Shown here: piece after piece, positions 8,150 to 16,695 of the stretch
How the letters are laid out: every line of letters starts with the position of its first letter
How positions within the stretch are numbered: position 1 is the first letter of the stretch
NCBI GenBank assembly: GCA_944323485.1
Contig: CALUSR010000003.1
Span: 62,001 to 126,000 of the forward strand
Reading direction: 5' to 3'
DNA: 64,000 nucleotides
From: Candidatus Gastranaerophilales bacterium
GTDB taxonomy: Bacteria > Cyanobacteriota > Vampirovibrionia > Gastranaerophilales > CAJFVJ01
Notes under the pieces: generated by a model
Database searches by the model: none
What the model was told of the DNA's origin: nothing
What the model saw: only the letters and a program-made list of their open reading frames with translations
Program-made: the position numbers and the translations under genes

Positions 8150-9610
8150 CTAGTTATCAAGAAGGTCATGCAGCAATTTATTCACAACCTGAGGATTGGC
8201 TCTTCCTTTAGTTTCTTTCATAACCTGACCGACGAAGAAACCAAAGAGTTTATCTCTTCCTCCTTTGTAAGCAGCAACCTGATCAGGATTTGCCTCAACA
8301 ATCTTCTTTGCAACAGCCTTGATAGAATCTTCATCAGATATAACGCTCAATCCTTTAGCCTCAACAACAGCCTGAGCAGAACCGCCTTCTTTGAGTAGAG
8401 TTTCAAGAACTTTCTTACCGATGTTATTGGAGATAGTTCCCTTATCAATCATAGAAACAAGTTCAGCAAGGTTATCAGGAGTAAGCTTTGTTTCATCAAG
8501 AGCCAATTTTGTTTCTTTCAAATAAGCTGTTACATCGCCCATCAGATAATTTACGGCTATTTTGACGTTGACTCCCTTTTCAACAACTTTATCAAAGAAT
8601 CTTGCAGTATCCATCTGTTCTACAATTACCGTAGCATCGTATTCAGACAGACCGAGTTGTTCTTCATATCTTTTTCTTTTTTGCTGAGGAAGTTCGGGCA
8701 TTTTCTTTGCCACTTCTTCAATCATCTCTTTTGTAACAGTAACAGGCATTACATCAGGCTCGGGGAAGTATCTGTAATCATGAGCTTCTTCTTTGCTTCT
8801 CATAGATTTTGTAACACCCTCTGCTTCGTTCCAGAGTCTGGTTTCCTGAACCACATGCCCGCCTGATTCAACAACATCTATTTGTCTGTCAACTTCAAAT
8901 TCTATAGCACGCTGCAGAGCTTTAAAGCTGTTCATATTTTTGATTTCGGCTTTTGTTCCGAACTCTTTCTGTCCGACAGGTCTGATAGAGATATTTGCAT
9001 CACAACGTAATGAACCTTCTTCAAGGTTACCGTCGCAAACGCCCAAATATCTGACAATATTTCTCAACTCTTCCATATAAGCTCTTGCTTCTTCGGCTGA
9101 GCGCATATCTGCTTCGCTGACGATTTCAAGAAGAGGAACGCCTGCTCTGTTGAGGTCAACAAGACTATATGCCGAGCCTGCGATACCATCGGCGCCTGCA
9201 TGAACCAGTTTACCTGCGTCTTCCTCCATATGGACACGGTTAATTCTGATTTTTTTGCCCTTAATCTCAATAAAACCGTTTGTAGCTATCGGTTTATCAA
9301 ATTGAGAAATTTGATAACCTTTTGGCAAATCAGCATAGAAATACTGTTTTCTATCAAATTTTGTATAAGGAGCAATCGAACAATTCAGAGCAAGACCTGT
9401 CAAAATAGCCATGTTTAGAACTTCTTTGTTCAAAACAGGCAAAACCCCCGGCAATCCGAGTGATACAGGTGAAGTCTGTTCATTTTGCTCAAGTCCGAAT
9501 TCAGTTCCGTCAGCACAAAATATTTTTGATTTTGTCTTCAGCTGAGCATGAACTTCAAGCCCGATTACTACTTCATATTTCAATCTTAAATCTTCCATCA
9601 AATTTTCCAT
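8150..9610 (-). CDS. gatB: Aspartyl/glutamyl-tRNA amidotransferase subunit B
   Basis: GatB, with GatA and GatC, converts Glu-tRNA(Gln) or Asp-tRNA(Asn) to the amidated form. The 486-residue length, the signature VIGLEVHAQL at the N-terminus and the YRYFPEPD motif near residue 275 identify it. The C-terminal tail domain (about 380-486) is the YqeY-like tRNA-binding part. The start at 9610 has GGGGCAG upstream; a second Met at residue 5 is possible. gatA and gatC are not in the window. Confidence 0.96.
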   Translation of the reverse strand: MENLMEDLRLKYEVVIGLEVHAQLKTKSKIFCADGTEFGLEQNEQTSPVSLGLPGVLPVLNKEVLNMAILTGLALNCSIAPYTKFDRKQYFYADLPKGYQISQFDKPIATNGFIEIKGKKIRINRVHMEEDAGKLVHAGADGIAGSAYSLVDLNRAGVPLLEIVSEADMRSAEEARAYMEELRNIVRYLGVCDGNLEEGSLRCDANISIRPVGQKEFGTKAEIKNMNSFKALQRAIEFEVDRQIDVVESGGHVVQETRLWNEAEGVTKSMRSKEEAHDYRYFPEPDVMPVTVTKEMIEEVAKKMPELPQQKRKRYEEQLGLSEYDATVIVEQMDTARFFDKVVEKGVNVKIAVNYLMGDVTAYLKETKLALDETKLTPDNLAELVSMIDKGTISNNIGKKVLETLLKEGGSAQAVVEAKGLSVISDEDSIKAVAKKIVEANPDQVAAYKGGRDKLFGFFVGQVMKETKGRANPQVVNKLLHDLLDN

Positions 9611-9648
9611 TAATACTGCCCCTATCAGAGTTACATTATCTTAGTGAA

Positions 9649-9657
9649 ATTATACCA
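9649..9657 (-). promoter_or_regulatory. gatB extended -10 promoter
   Basis: On the minus strand TGG directly precedes TATAAT (9654-9649), an extended -10 element. TTGACT is present but only 12 nt away, too close to be a standard -35. Confidence 0.5.
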
Positions 9658-9716
9658 TAAGCAAAAAGTCAACGGTTAAGTAATTTATTTACTCTATTTT
9701 TCAAAGATTGCCGATT

Positions 9717-9725
9717 TGATATAAT
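9717..9725 (+). promoter_or_regulatory. Extended -10 promoter of the TPR gene, leaving almost no leader
   Basis: TGA followed by TATAAT (9720-9725) forms an extended -10. The predicted start of transcription, about 7 nt later, falls at or next to the ATG at 9733, and no Shine-Dalgarno sequence is present. Confidence 0.5.
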
Positions 9726-9732
9726 AAAGCTT

Positions 9733-10662
9733 ATGAACGCAGAGTTGGAAAAAGTTATAGAAGATCTCAAAAAGAACCCGAAAGACCATGACCTGAGAAG
9801 AAAAATGGCATTTCTTCTTCATGACGGAGGGTATGAAAAAGAAGCATTGGAACAGCTGAAATATCTTTCTTCCATCTATGAAAAAGATGACGAAATTTAT
9901 TTCCGCCTTGGCATAATATACGAAAAATTCAGACAGCTCAATGAGGCTATAGCGAGTTATGAAAAGGCCGTTGAGCTGAATCCCAAAAATCCTGACTATA
10001 TGTATAATCTTGCATACTGCTACGACATTTCTGATATGACGGATAAGGCTATGGAATATTATCAAAAGACACTCAGTCTTGATCCGAATGATTCAAATGC
10101 CTATTTCAATCTGGCACTGCAATACATAAAAAAGAACGAAGCAGAAGAAGCCGAGAAAAACCTGCTAAAGACAATCGACTTAAACCCCAAAGACCCGTAT
10201 GCACATTTTTATCTTGCTTATGAATATCAAAAAAGAGGTTTGATTGATAAAGCAACAGAACATTATAATAAAGTTATAGAAGTATGTCCTGATTACAGCT
10301 GGGCGTATTATAACCTCGGATATATTTATTTCAAAAAGGGAGATAAGACAAAAGCAAAAAAATTCATAGAGCAAACCCTCATCCTCAACCCGAAAGATGT
10401 TGATGCAGCCAAAACACTTGCCATGATAGAAATTTCCGAGGGAAAACTAAACGATGCTTATAACACTATCAAAAATGCAATATCATTCAACAAAGAAAAC
10501 GGCGACCTGTATTTCAACCTTGCTCAAATACACAAAAAACTCGGAAACGAAGAGAAGATGATTTCATGTTTGAAATATGCAATCAAATACAGGGAGAATT
10601 TAACTTATTCTATTGATATAATAAAAGAAGAGCTGAAAAATTTTCAAAACAGAGGAAAATAA
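9733..10662 (+). CDS. Tetratricopeptide repeat protein
   Basis: The 309-residue protein is built from about eight 34-residue TPR units, for example DDEIYFRLGIIYEKFRQLNE, NPDYMYNLAYCYDISDMTDK and YSWAYYNLGYIYFKKGDKTK. There is no signal peptide or membrane segment, so it is probably a cytoplasmic scaffold for protein-protein contacts. The partner is not evident. The start may be leaderless (see the promoter at 9717). The next gene begins 1 nt after its stop, so they form a unit. Confidence 0.85.
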   Translation: MNAELEKVIEDLKKNPKDHDLRRKMAFLLHDGGYEKEALEQLKYLSSIYEKDDEIYFRLGIIYEKFRQLNEAIASYEKAVELNPKNPDYMYNLAYCYDISDMTDKAMEYYQKTLSLDPNDSNAYFNLALQYIKKNEAEEAEKNLLKTIDLNPKDPYAHFYLAYEYQKRGLIDKATEHYNKVIEVCPDYSWAYYNLGYIYFKKGDKTKAKKFIEQTLILNPKDVDAAKTLAMIEISEGKLNDAYNTIKNAISFNKENGDLYFNLAQIHKKLGNEEKMISCLKYAIKYRENLTYSIDIIKEELKNFQNRGK

Positions 10663-10663
10663 A

Positions 10664-10876
10664 TTGTACTGCGACAGAGGAAAAGTTTATATAGAAGAAG
10701 ATGATCAGTGCATCGACTGCGAAAATTTCACAAAACATGTTGACTGCCCGCTTATTCAGGCGCTTGCTTTAGGATATGTTTATATGGATGATATTCTGAA
10801 TGTTACAAACTGCAATTTCTACAAACACTATGAAAGGCATCTCAAACTCGTAAAAGATTTGAAAAAAGAAGATTAA
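10664..10876 (+). CDS. Small cysteine-rich protein
   Basis: A 70-residue protein starting at TTG (10664) with AGAGGA seven bases upstream. Cysteines at residues 3, 16, 19, 28 and 50 could bind a metal, with C16 and C19 forming a CxxC. The family is unknown to me. It follows the TPR gene by 1 nt and its end overlaps the convergent gene at 10873 by 4 bases. Confidence 0.6.
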   Translation: MYCDRGKVYIEEDDQCIDCENFTKHVDCPLIQALALGYVYMDDILNVTNCNFYKHYERHLKLVKDLKKED

Positions 10877-11307
10877 CCCTCATAATGCTCATCAACAGAT
10901 TGAGAAAGCTCTTTAACATATTTTTCAAGCTCGTCTATATCAGGTGATTTCAGATAGTCCATAATTTCCTTTTTCGTGCCGTATAAAATATGATTTGACA
11001 CAAGACGGCTTGTTCCGTTTCGCCTTACTCCAAGTTTGAGAATACGTCCGTCTTTTGGGTTTGAGGCATCATAATCTATTTTTAAAGAAGCTTCATTGCT
11101 GGTTTGAGGGATGTCAAAAGCAATAGATAAGGGTTTGAACTTTCCGTTTTCAGGAACTTCCCGTTCTCGTTCCAACAATCTGTTGCAACATTTATCCAAA
11201 AACTGATGAGTGTTGAGTGCTGCTTCATCCATATCCCGAGTTGATTTGCTTCTTGTTGTGTTTGAACAAAAATTTGTATAAAGAGAAAAGTTATTGTTAA
11301 TATTCAT
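10873..11307 (-). CDS. Hypothetical protein in the immunity position behind the toxin-like gene
   Basis: The 144-residue protein is soluble and mixed alpha/beta by eye, with a polar, Asn-rich N-terminus and an acidic C-terminus (DIDELEKYVKELSQSVDEHYEG is its tail, split here as DIDELEKYVK and ELSQSVDEHYEG). I recognise no family. It lies 74 nt downstream of the 792-residue RelA/SpoT-domain protein on the same strand, where immunity genes of polymorphic toxins normally sit. That role is inferred from position and size only. A GGTG about 7 nt upstream supports the ATG. Confidence 0.6.
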   Translation of the reverse strand: MNINNNFSLYTNFCSNTTRSKSTRDMDEAALNTHQFLDKCCNRLLEREREVPENGKFKPLSIAFDIPQTSNEASLKIDYDASNPKDGRILKLGVRRNGTSRLVSNHILYGTKKEIMDYLKSPDIDELEKYVKELSQSVDEHYEG

Positions 11308-11381
11308 CTTAAATCACCATTAATTGTTATATTTTATATAAAAATTGTCAAGAAAAAAATTGCCACAAAATATACAACAGC

Positions 11382-13760
11382 TTAATGTAATTTTATAAGT
11401 CCTTCAAAGGTCAGTTTATCAACAATTTCCTGAGGAATATATTCGCTAACTCCGCCTGCCTCAGTTTGCAGTCGATAAGTAAGACGGGGTGTTTGAGAAG
11501 ATATTCCGAGTTCGTTGAGCCTCAGCCATCTGTAAGTATCCGTAAGATATTCGTTATATGCGTCAAAACTTTTGTCATCCATCTTCTTTATGGCATCCAT
11601 TATGTCTTTATATTTAGCATAATCTTTATGATCAGGAGTAATTTTACCCTGTCTTATATCATATGGAATGTGCTCTACTTCAGCAAACTCATGAACCATA
11701 GTGCCCCGAACCTGCAGCTCGCCGTTTCCTGTTGTTCCGTCTGCAAAAGTATGTTCAACATTCATCTGAGAAGATGTATACCCTGAAGCTTTTATTGCGC
11801 CATCATCAGTTGCCTTCTCAAAGATAGTTCCTTTTGATCCGAATTTTTCTCCCGACTCTTCTGTTGCTTGAGTGACAAGCTTCAAAGGACTGCCTGTTTT
11901 TTCTTTATATATCCGTGCTATTTCATCTATCTGAGCCCTTGTGAAATATGAAGAATACTCATCTCCGTAGTTATTCAGCTCGGTAATTTTTATCTTTTTA
12001 TTATTTTGTATAGCATCAATCAATGCATCAAAAACTTCTTTGTTTTGAGCTTCTTTCAGAGGGTCAAGTATATTAGAAATATTGTGCTCTATCGTAGCTG
12101 AGAGTTCAGGAGAGAGATTTGAGCCTCCTTCAAAATAGTTTTGTATATCAGCATAAGTAATCCCCGCTTTTTGGAAAACATCATTGTGCGCAATAATATC
12201 TTCAACTATTGCTTGTGTTTCTTCCGGATTAAGATTTTTCATCCTGAGTCTTGTACCGTAGGCATCTCCTATTGCCCCACGGCAATCATCAATATCGGTT
12301 GTTTTTAATTTACCTTTTTCAAATTTCGATTTCAATTTTGATTTTATTGAACTTTCACCTTTTGAACGGGCGCCGACTCTATGTGTTTTAGCATCATCGG
12401 CAAAAGCTACAGAATCTTTTGAACCGAACACTTCTTCTATTTGTTTCTGAGCCTCGCTGACTTTACCAGAATATTCTTTTGCCAAAGACTCTGCCCTGTT
12501 GTCCAACACTTTATTGGTATCAGCATCAAGGTATATTTCTCTTTTCAATGAGCCATCATCATTATAATGAAACTTTCTTGCCGAACCGTTTGCATAATCA
12601 ATGCTGTCAACTTTTCCGTTGGCTTTATGAGTATGAGTTTCAAGAATGCGTCCTTGCGCATCATTTATGGTATCAAGACGTCCGTTTCCGTCATAGTTTT
12701 TGACAACAGTAACTTTTCCGTCTTTTGAAATCGTACTTCTCTTTATTTTGCCGTTAGGATAATATTCTATATCTGCATAAGAGCCGTCTTTCAACTGTTT
12801 ATGAAGAAAGCTTTTATCTTCTAATCCGAGAACTTCTGTTTGTTCAAGAGTATTTGATTCTTGATATGTTTTTGCAGACTTATCTGCAGGAAGAACTTCT
12901 ATGCCGTCTTTTCTAAATTTTACGCCATAAGTAACACCGCCAAGAGCGCCTCCCATTACAGCCCCTCCGACAGCTCCTGACACTGCCGATGATGCAAGTC
13001 CTGCAGCACTAAATTCTTTGTCTTCTTCAAAGGCACATTCAATTGCATAATCCGCTGAATTCGATACGGCACCGTCTATTGCTCCGGCTTTTGCCCCTGT
13101 GATAACACCCTGTTTTACGGCTTCTTTTGTTGAAGAGGCAACAATTGTTCCAGCATTTGTAACACCGCCAAATGTTACAACTGACAGAACACCGTTTACA
13201 GCACCTGAAGCAGCGTCTTTGAGCCCGTCTTTCAATGTGTAATCGCCATCTATATCGTTGGTTGCTTTTTCCCCGCCTTCTATACCGACTTTTACTGCTG
13301 CACCAACTCCTGCTGCCGCCAAAAAGCCGAGGCCTCCTGTTGCCACACCTACTGCGGCAACTGTTATTCCTGATGCAATATTTGAAACAAGGCTCACCAT
13401 TGAATCCTGTTTTGTTCTGTATTTATCTATAGCCTCTTCTGCTTCAGAAAGACTTATTTCTCCTTTTTCTGCTTTTTCTATAGTTTCTTCTATAGCGTCA
13501 GAACCATTTTTATGCCCGAAAAAGTTCTTTATGCCATCCCAGGCTTTTCCCAAAAATCCCTGTTCTTTTTTTGCATTTTCAAATTCTTCTCTCAAAGTTT
13601 CAACTGATGAAGCTCCATTTGTAGAACCAAACGTTTCCGTATTCTCAAATACAGATACATCTTCATTTAAGCTTTCACCTTTTCCTTGTATGCTATTTGA
13701 AGAAAAAGCTGTTTGCTTAAGTTCATAGTCAGAAGAATTTAGTGATAGATAGTTGGACAT
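11382..13760 (-). CDS. Polymorphic-toxin-like protein with a C-terminal RelA/SpoT-type synthetase domain
   Basis: This 792-residue protein has a polar N-terminus (1-118), Gly/Ala-rich hydrophobic stretches (about 122-160 and 184-278) that could cross or insert into a membrane, and YD-like repeats (about 322-412). The C-terminal domain (about 455-790) carries the RelA/SpoT synthetase motifs in order: RSKGESSIKSKL (465-476), D499-x-x-G-x-R504, G660-Y661 and E681-L-Q-V-R685, then AEVEH (693-697). The Mg-binding Asp and Glu and the base-stacking Tyr are therefore kept. The D-to-Y spacing is 162 residues against 44 in RelSeq, so there is an insertion of over 100 residues. A (p)ppNpp-making or tRNA-pyrophosphorylating toxin is the inference; no secretion gene is nearby. 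Confidence 0.72.
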   Translation of the reverse strand: MSNYLSLNSSDYELKQTAFSSNSIQGKGESLNEDVSVFENTETFGSTNGASSVETLREEFENAKKEQGFLGKAWDGIKNFFGHKNGSDAIEETIEKAEKGEISLSEAEEAIDKYRTKQDSMVSLVSNIASGITVAAVGVATGGLGFLAAAGVGAAVKVGIEGGEKATNDIDGDYTLKDGLKDAASGAVNGVLSVVTFGGVTNAGTIVASSTKEAVKQGVITGAKAGAIDGAVSNSADYAIECAFEEDKEFSAAGLASSAVSGAVGGAVMGGALGGVTYGVKFRKDGIEVLPADKSAKTYQESNTLEQTEVLGLEDKSFLHKQLKDGSYADIEYYPNGKIKRSTISKDGKVTVVKNYDGNGRLDTINDAQGRILETHTHKANGKVDSIDYANGSARKFHYNDDGSLKREIYLDADTNKVLDNRAESLAKEYSGKVSEAQKQIEEVFGSKDSVAFADDAKTHRVGARSKGESSIKSKLKSKFEKGKLKTTDIDDCRGAIGDAYGTRLRMKNLNPEETQAIVEDIIAHNDVFQKAGITYADIQNYFEGGSNLSPELSATIEHNISNILDPLKEAQNKEVFDALIDAIQNNKKIKITELNNYGDEYSSYFTRAQIDEIARIYKEKTGSPLKLVTQATEESGEKFGSKGTIFEKATDDGAIKASGYTSSQMNVEHTFADGTTGNGELQVRGTMVHEFAEVEHIPYDIRQGKITPDHKDYAKYKDIMDAIKKMDDKSFDAYNEYLTDTYRWLRLNELGISSQTPRLTYRLQTEAGGVSEYIPQEIVDKLTFEGLIKLH

Positions 13761-13765
13761 AAAAG

Positions 13766-13807
13766 TTCTCTCTATATACTTTATATATATAAAGTATATA
13801 GAGAGAA
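13766..13807. repeat. Perfect 42-bp palindrome before the toxin-like gene
   Basis: Two 21-base arms are exact reverse complements with no loop, beginning TTCTCTCTATATAC and ending in the mirror GTATATAGAGAGAA. It lies five bases upstream of the start codon. In RNA it would fold into a hairpin that includes the GAGAGAA that could serve as ribosome-binding site. It could also be an operator. No T-run follows on the minus strand, so a terminator is unlikely. Confidence 0.9.
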
Positions 13808-13842
13808 ATAAATTGCCTTAAATTTTTTATTTTGTCTGTATA

Positions 13843-14634
13843 TTATCGTCTATTATTAAGATTTATAAACGGAATGCTCTCCCCCATCATATATTGAGGA
13901 AGAATACCGTTCCATTTTTGAACAGCTTCATATTCAACGAGAGCTTTATTTTTTGAAAGTGCATTTGCTCTTATAGCCATAGATTTTGCTTCCGCTTCAG
14001 CAGAAATAATTTGTTGTTTTGCTTCTTCTTCAATTTGAACAGTTTTATTTTTTGCTTTCAGTGCATCCTGTTCTGCTGTAACCTTAGCTTCAATAGCTCT
14101 TTCAAATACATCCGAATAATCGATTGCCACCATCTGAAAATCAGTAATATTTATATAGTTCCTATCAAGATGTGTTTGGAGTTTTGAGAGAATTTCGCGA
14201 GTCGCTTTTTCTCTGTTTGCGACAAGATCCTGAGCATTCCATTTTCCTATTACATCTTTCAAAGTCCCTTCTACAACAGGGAGGAGAATTTTCTCACGAT
14301 AATCAGTACCGACTTCTCTATACATTTTATGAGCGTTCTCAGGCTGCAAGTTGTAGTTGATGACATAAGATATGACAGCCTGTTGAATGTCCTTTGTATA
14401 AACAGGTGTCTGCATTGTGTCTTTTTGTGTTTTTACATCCATTGTTTTGATGTGTGATATGAACGGAGTAATCAGGTGAATACCTTCAGTATAACTTTCA
14501 GGAGAAACTTTACCGAGAGTAACCTTTACCCCTCTTTCACCGACACCGACCATGGCAATAGGATTGCATAATAAAAGAAATATAATTATTCCGAAAATTG
14601 TTAAAATCGTTGCAATATTTTTTGTAGTATTCAT
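13843..14634 (-). CDS. SPFH/prohibitin-family membrane protein
   Basis: SPFH proteins form membrane-attached oligomeric rings, often working with proteases. Residues 9-28 are a single N-terminal membrane segment. The band-7 domain follows (about 30-200), including GERGVKVTLGKV. A long charged helix rich in Ala/Glu/Lys (about 185-235) leads to the conserved ILPQYMMG near the end. I chose the ATG at 14634 because AAGGA lies nine bases upstream, whereas the ATG at 14652 has none. It resembles prohibitin-type HflC homologues. The small membrane protein upstream is probably co-transcribed. Confidence 0.85.
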   Translation of the reverse strand: MNTTKNIATILTIFGIIIFLLLCNPIAMVGVGERGVKVTLGKVSPESYTEGIHLITPFISHIKTMDVKTQKDTMQTPVYTKDIQQAVISYVINYNLQPENAHKMYREVGTDYREKILLPVVEGTLKDVIGKWNAQDLVANREKATREILSKLQTHLDRNYINITDFQMVAIDYSDVFERAIEAKVTAEQDALKAKNKTVQIEEEAKQQIISAEAEAKSMAIRANALSKNKALVEYEAVQKWNGILPQYMMGESIPFINLNNRR

Positions 14635-14663
14635 AAAAATGTATCCTTTCATTTTTTATCAGG

Positions 14664-14855
14664 TTAATGAAGTGCAAACAAAGATAACGCAACATAAACT
14701 GCAATAATAAAAATAAAAAATACGGCAAACCACTTAAATATTTTGCTGCCATATTTTCCGTAAATATTTATATTAAGAACAGCTCCGGCGATAACCAGAA
14801 TAAGATTTATTGCAAGAATCAATGCAAGAATAATCATTATCAGCCGAATTGCCAT
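14664..14855 (-). CDS. Small two-helix membrane protein
   Basis: The 63-residue product has two hydrophobic helices (about 5-27 and 39-60) separated by a short basic and aromatic loop (NIYGKYGSKIFK). AAGG lies nine bases before the ATG. It is 29 nt upstream of the SPFH gene on the same strand, so it may be a partner of that ring complex. I do not recognise the family. Confidence 0.55.
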   Translation of the reverse strand: MAIRLIMIILALILAINLILVIAGAVLNINIYGKYGSKIFKWFAVFFIFIIAVYVALSLFALH

Positions 14856-14943
14856 GTTGAAAAACCTTCATTTATTTTTAATATCGAAATAATATCATGT
14901 TTAAGAAAATTTCTTATCATCCGTTCTTTGGAATTTCAACACA

Positions 14944-14968
14944 AAAAGCGGGCTTATTGCCCGCTTTT
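14944..14968. terminator. Terminator ending the ribosomal protein operon
   Basis: AAAAGCGGGC and GCCCGCTTTT form a 10-bp stem around TTATT. It is symmetrical in A/T runs and lies 22 bases after the rplR stop on the minus strand. Confidence 0.92.
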
Positions 14969-14989
14969 GATTTTATTATTTTATTAAAA

Positions 14990-15355
14990 TTACAGATAAA
15001 TACCAGCTTCACGAACAGCATCTGCAAGAGCTGCTATTTTCCCGTGGTAGACAAATCCGCCTCTGTCAAATACAACACATTCGATTTTGGCTTTTTTAAG
15101 TTTTGAAGCAATCAAAGCTCCTACTTTTTTTGCAGCGTCAATATTGTTAGATTTTACTTCTTCTTTCAGCTCCGGAGATAGCGTGGAAGCTGAAGCGAGA
15201 GTAACTCTTTTTTCATCATCAATAGCCTGAACATAAATATGTTTTCCGCTTTTGAAAACTGCAAGTCTCGGACGATCAGCGCATCCGAAAACATTTTTTC
15301 TGATACTTCTGTGTTTTTTCTGTATATGTGCTTTTTTATTTCTTGTTTTAATCAT
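14990..15355 (-). CDS. rplR: 50S ribosomal protein L18 (uL18)
   Basis: uL18 binds 5S rRNA in the central protuberance. The 121-residue protein has the basic N-terminus and the segments RPRLAVFKSGKHIYVQAIDD and VVFDRGGFVYHGKIAALADA that mark the family. AGGTG lies before the ATG. It is the last gene of the operon: a terminator follows at 14944-14968, and rpsE, rpmD, rplO and secY, which normally follow, are absent here. Confidence 0.97.
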   Translation of the reverse strand: MIKTRNKKAHIQKKHRSIRKNVFGCADRPRLAVFKSGKHIYVQAIDDEKRVTLASASTLSPELKEEVKSNNIDAAKKVGALIASKLKKAKIECVVFDRGGFVYHGKIAALADAVREAGIYL

Positions 15356-15441
15356 TTTTTCACCTAAGCCTTTTCATTTAACAATATCTTTTTATAAAAT
15401 GATGACTTTAAATATGGGCTACTCATTTTATAATTTACTTA

Positions 15442-15996
15442 TTATTTTTTACCTTTAGCGCCTTTACCAGATTTACCGGCTTTTCTTCTGATATATTCGC
15501 CTTCATATCTGATACCCTTGCCTTTATAAACTTCAGGAGGACGTTTGTCTCTGATTTCAGCGGCAACATCGCCTACTGTTTGTTTATTGGAACCTTTAAC
15601 AGTAATTTTTGTATTACCTTCAACAGTAATCTCTATACCTTTAGGCGGTTCTATTTTTACAGGGTGAGAATAACCGAGCTGCAAGTTCAGGTTGTTTCCT
15701 TCTTTTGCTGCTCTATAACCAACACCTTGTATTTCGAGTTTTTTAGTGAAGCCTTCTTTAACACCAACTACTGCGTTGTGAACGAGAGCTCTGCTCAAAC
15801 CGTGCAATGCTCTAATTTTGCGGTCATCACTTGATCTTCTCAGAACAACATGATTATCTTCAACAGCAACTGAGATTTCAGGAACAACAGTTACTACTTC
15901 TGTTCCGAGAGGTCCTTTTGCTGTGACCACGTTGTTTTCGATTTTTATTTCAACACCGGATGGGATTTCTACCGGCAATTTACCAATTCTGGACAT
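15442..15996 (-). CDS. rplF: 50S ribosomal protein L6 (uL6)
   Basis: uL6 sits near the factor-binding site of the large subunit. The start [15 protein letters not shown] is canonical, and the C-terminal signature [16 protein letters not shown] is intact. I used the ATG at 15996, nine bases after GGAG; an in-frame TTG at 16011 would add five residues and overlaps that GGAG. The lysine-rich tail ends GAKGKK. Confidence 0.97.
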   Translation of the reverse strand: MSRIGKLPVEIPSGVEIKIENNVVTAKGPLGTEVVTVVPEISVAVEDNHVVLRRSSDDRKIRALHGLSRALVHNAVVGVKEGFTKKLEIQGVGYRAAKEGNNLNLQLGYSHPVKIEPPKGIEITVEGNTKITVKGSNKQTVGDVAAEIRDKRPPEVYKGKGIRYEGEYIRRKAGKSGKGAKGKK

Positions 15997-16030
15997 TTCA
16001 AGTGTCTCCAAGTTTTTCTTTATCTACCAA

Positions 16031-16426
16031 CTACCATACGTAGCAAAGAATTTCGCCGCCGACTTTTTCTTTTCTGGCTTTTCTGTCAGTCAACAAGCCT
16101 TTGCTAGTGCTAACTATAGCAATTCCCATTCCATCATAAACTTTCGGAAGCTTTTTGGATTTGCAATAGTTTCTCAAACCGGGTCTGCTTACTCTTCTCA
16201 AGTTAGTAATAATCGGTTTGTCATTCTCATCATATTTCAATGTAACTTTCAAAGTGTTGAACTTGCCGTTTTCAACAACTTCGTAATCAGAGATGTAACC
16301 TTCATTCTTCAATAATTTTGCAAGAGCAATTTTCAATTTTGAAGACGGCATCTCAACATCAGCATGCTTAACTAAGTTTGCATTTCTGATTCTGGTTAAC
16401 ATATCTGCTATCGGATCTGTATTCAT
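16031..16426 (-). CDS. rpsH: 30S ribosomal protein S8 (uS8)
   Basis: uS8 binds 16S rRNA early in small-subunit assembly and is the autoregulator of the spc operon in E. coli. The start [16 protein letters not shown] and the C-terminal block [20 protein letters not shown] are family signatures. The length of 131 residues is standard. Confidence 0.97.
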   Translation of the reverse strand: MNTDPIADMLTRIRNANLVKHADVEMPSSKLKIALAKLLKNEGYISDYEVVENGKFNTLKVTLKYDENDKPIITNLRRVSRPGLRNYCKSKKLPKVYDGMGIAIVSTSKGLLTDRKARKEKVGGEILCYVW

Positions 16427-16465
16427 GTATTTTTCCCCTTAGGAAATTTAACTAACTAACAATAA

Positions 16466-16672
16466 TTACCAGGATGATTTAGTTACACCCGGCAAAAGTC
16501 CTCGATGAGCCATTTCTCTCAAATGGACTCTGCAAAGACCAAAATCCCTGTGGACTCCTCTTGGTCTGCCGCAAATGCTGCATCTGTTGTGAAGTCTTAC
16601 TTTCGGGTATTTACCTTGAAGAGCGAGTTGTTCTCTCTTTTCTTCTTTTATTATCATTGCTTTTTTAGCCAA
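16466..16672 (-). CDS. rpsN: 30S ribosomal protein S14, zinc type (uS14)
   Basis: uS14 is in the head of the 30S subunit. The core [20 protein letters not shown] followed by [18 protein letters not shown] is the short zinc-binding type. The usual ligand set is CxxC-x12-CxxC; here the last ligand is His (C31, C34, C47, H50), a CCCH site. At 68 residues it is a few residues longer at the N-terminus than the usual 61. It sits in its normal place between rplE and rpsH. Confidence 0.95.
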   Translation of the reverse strand: MAKKAMIIKEEKREQLALQGKYPKVRLHNRCSICGRPRGVHRDFGLCRVHLREMAHRGLLPGVTKSSW

Positions 16673-16695
16673 TGCTCTATCTCCTATAGATTAGC

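Noticed and set aside
11382-13760. Calling the toxin-like gene a full RHS toxin
   Set aside because: The YD-like part covers fewer than 100 residues and the RHS core and its autoprotease motif are absent, so only 'polymorphic-toxin-like' is justified.
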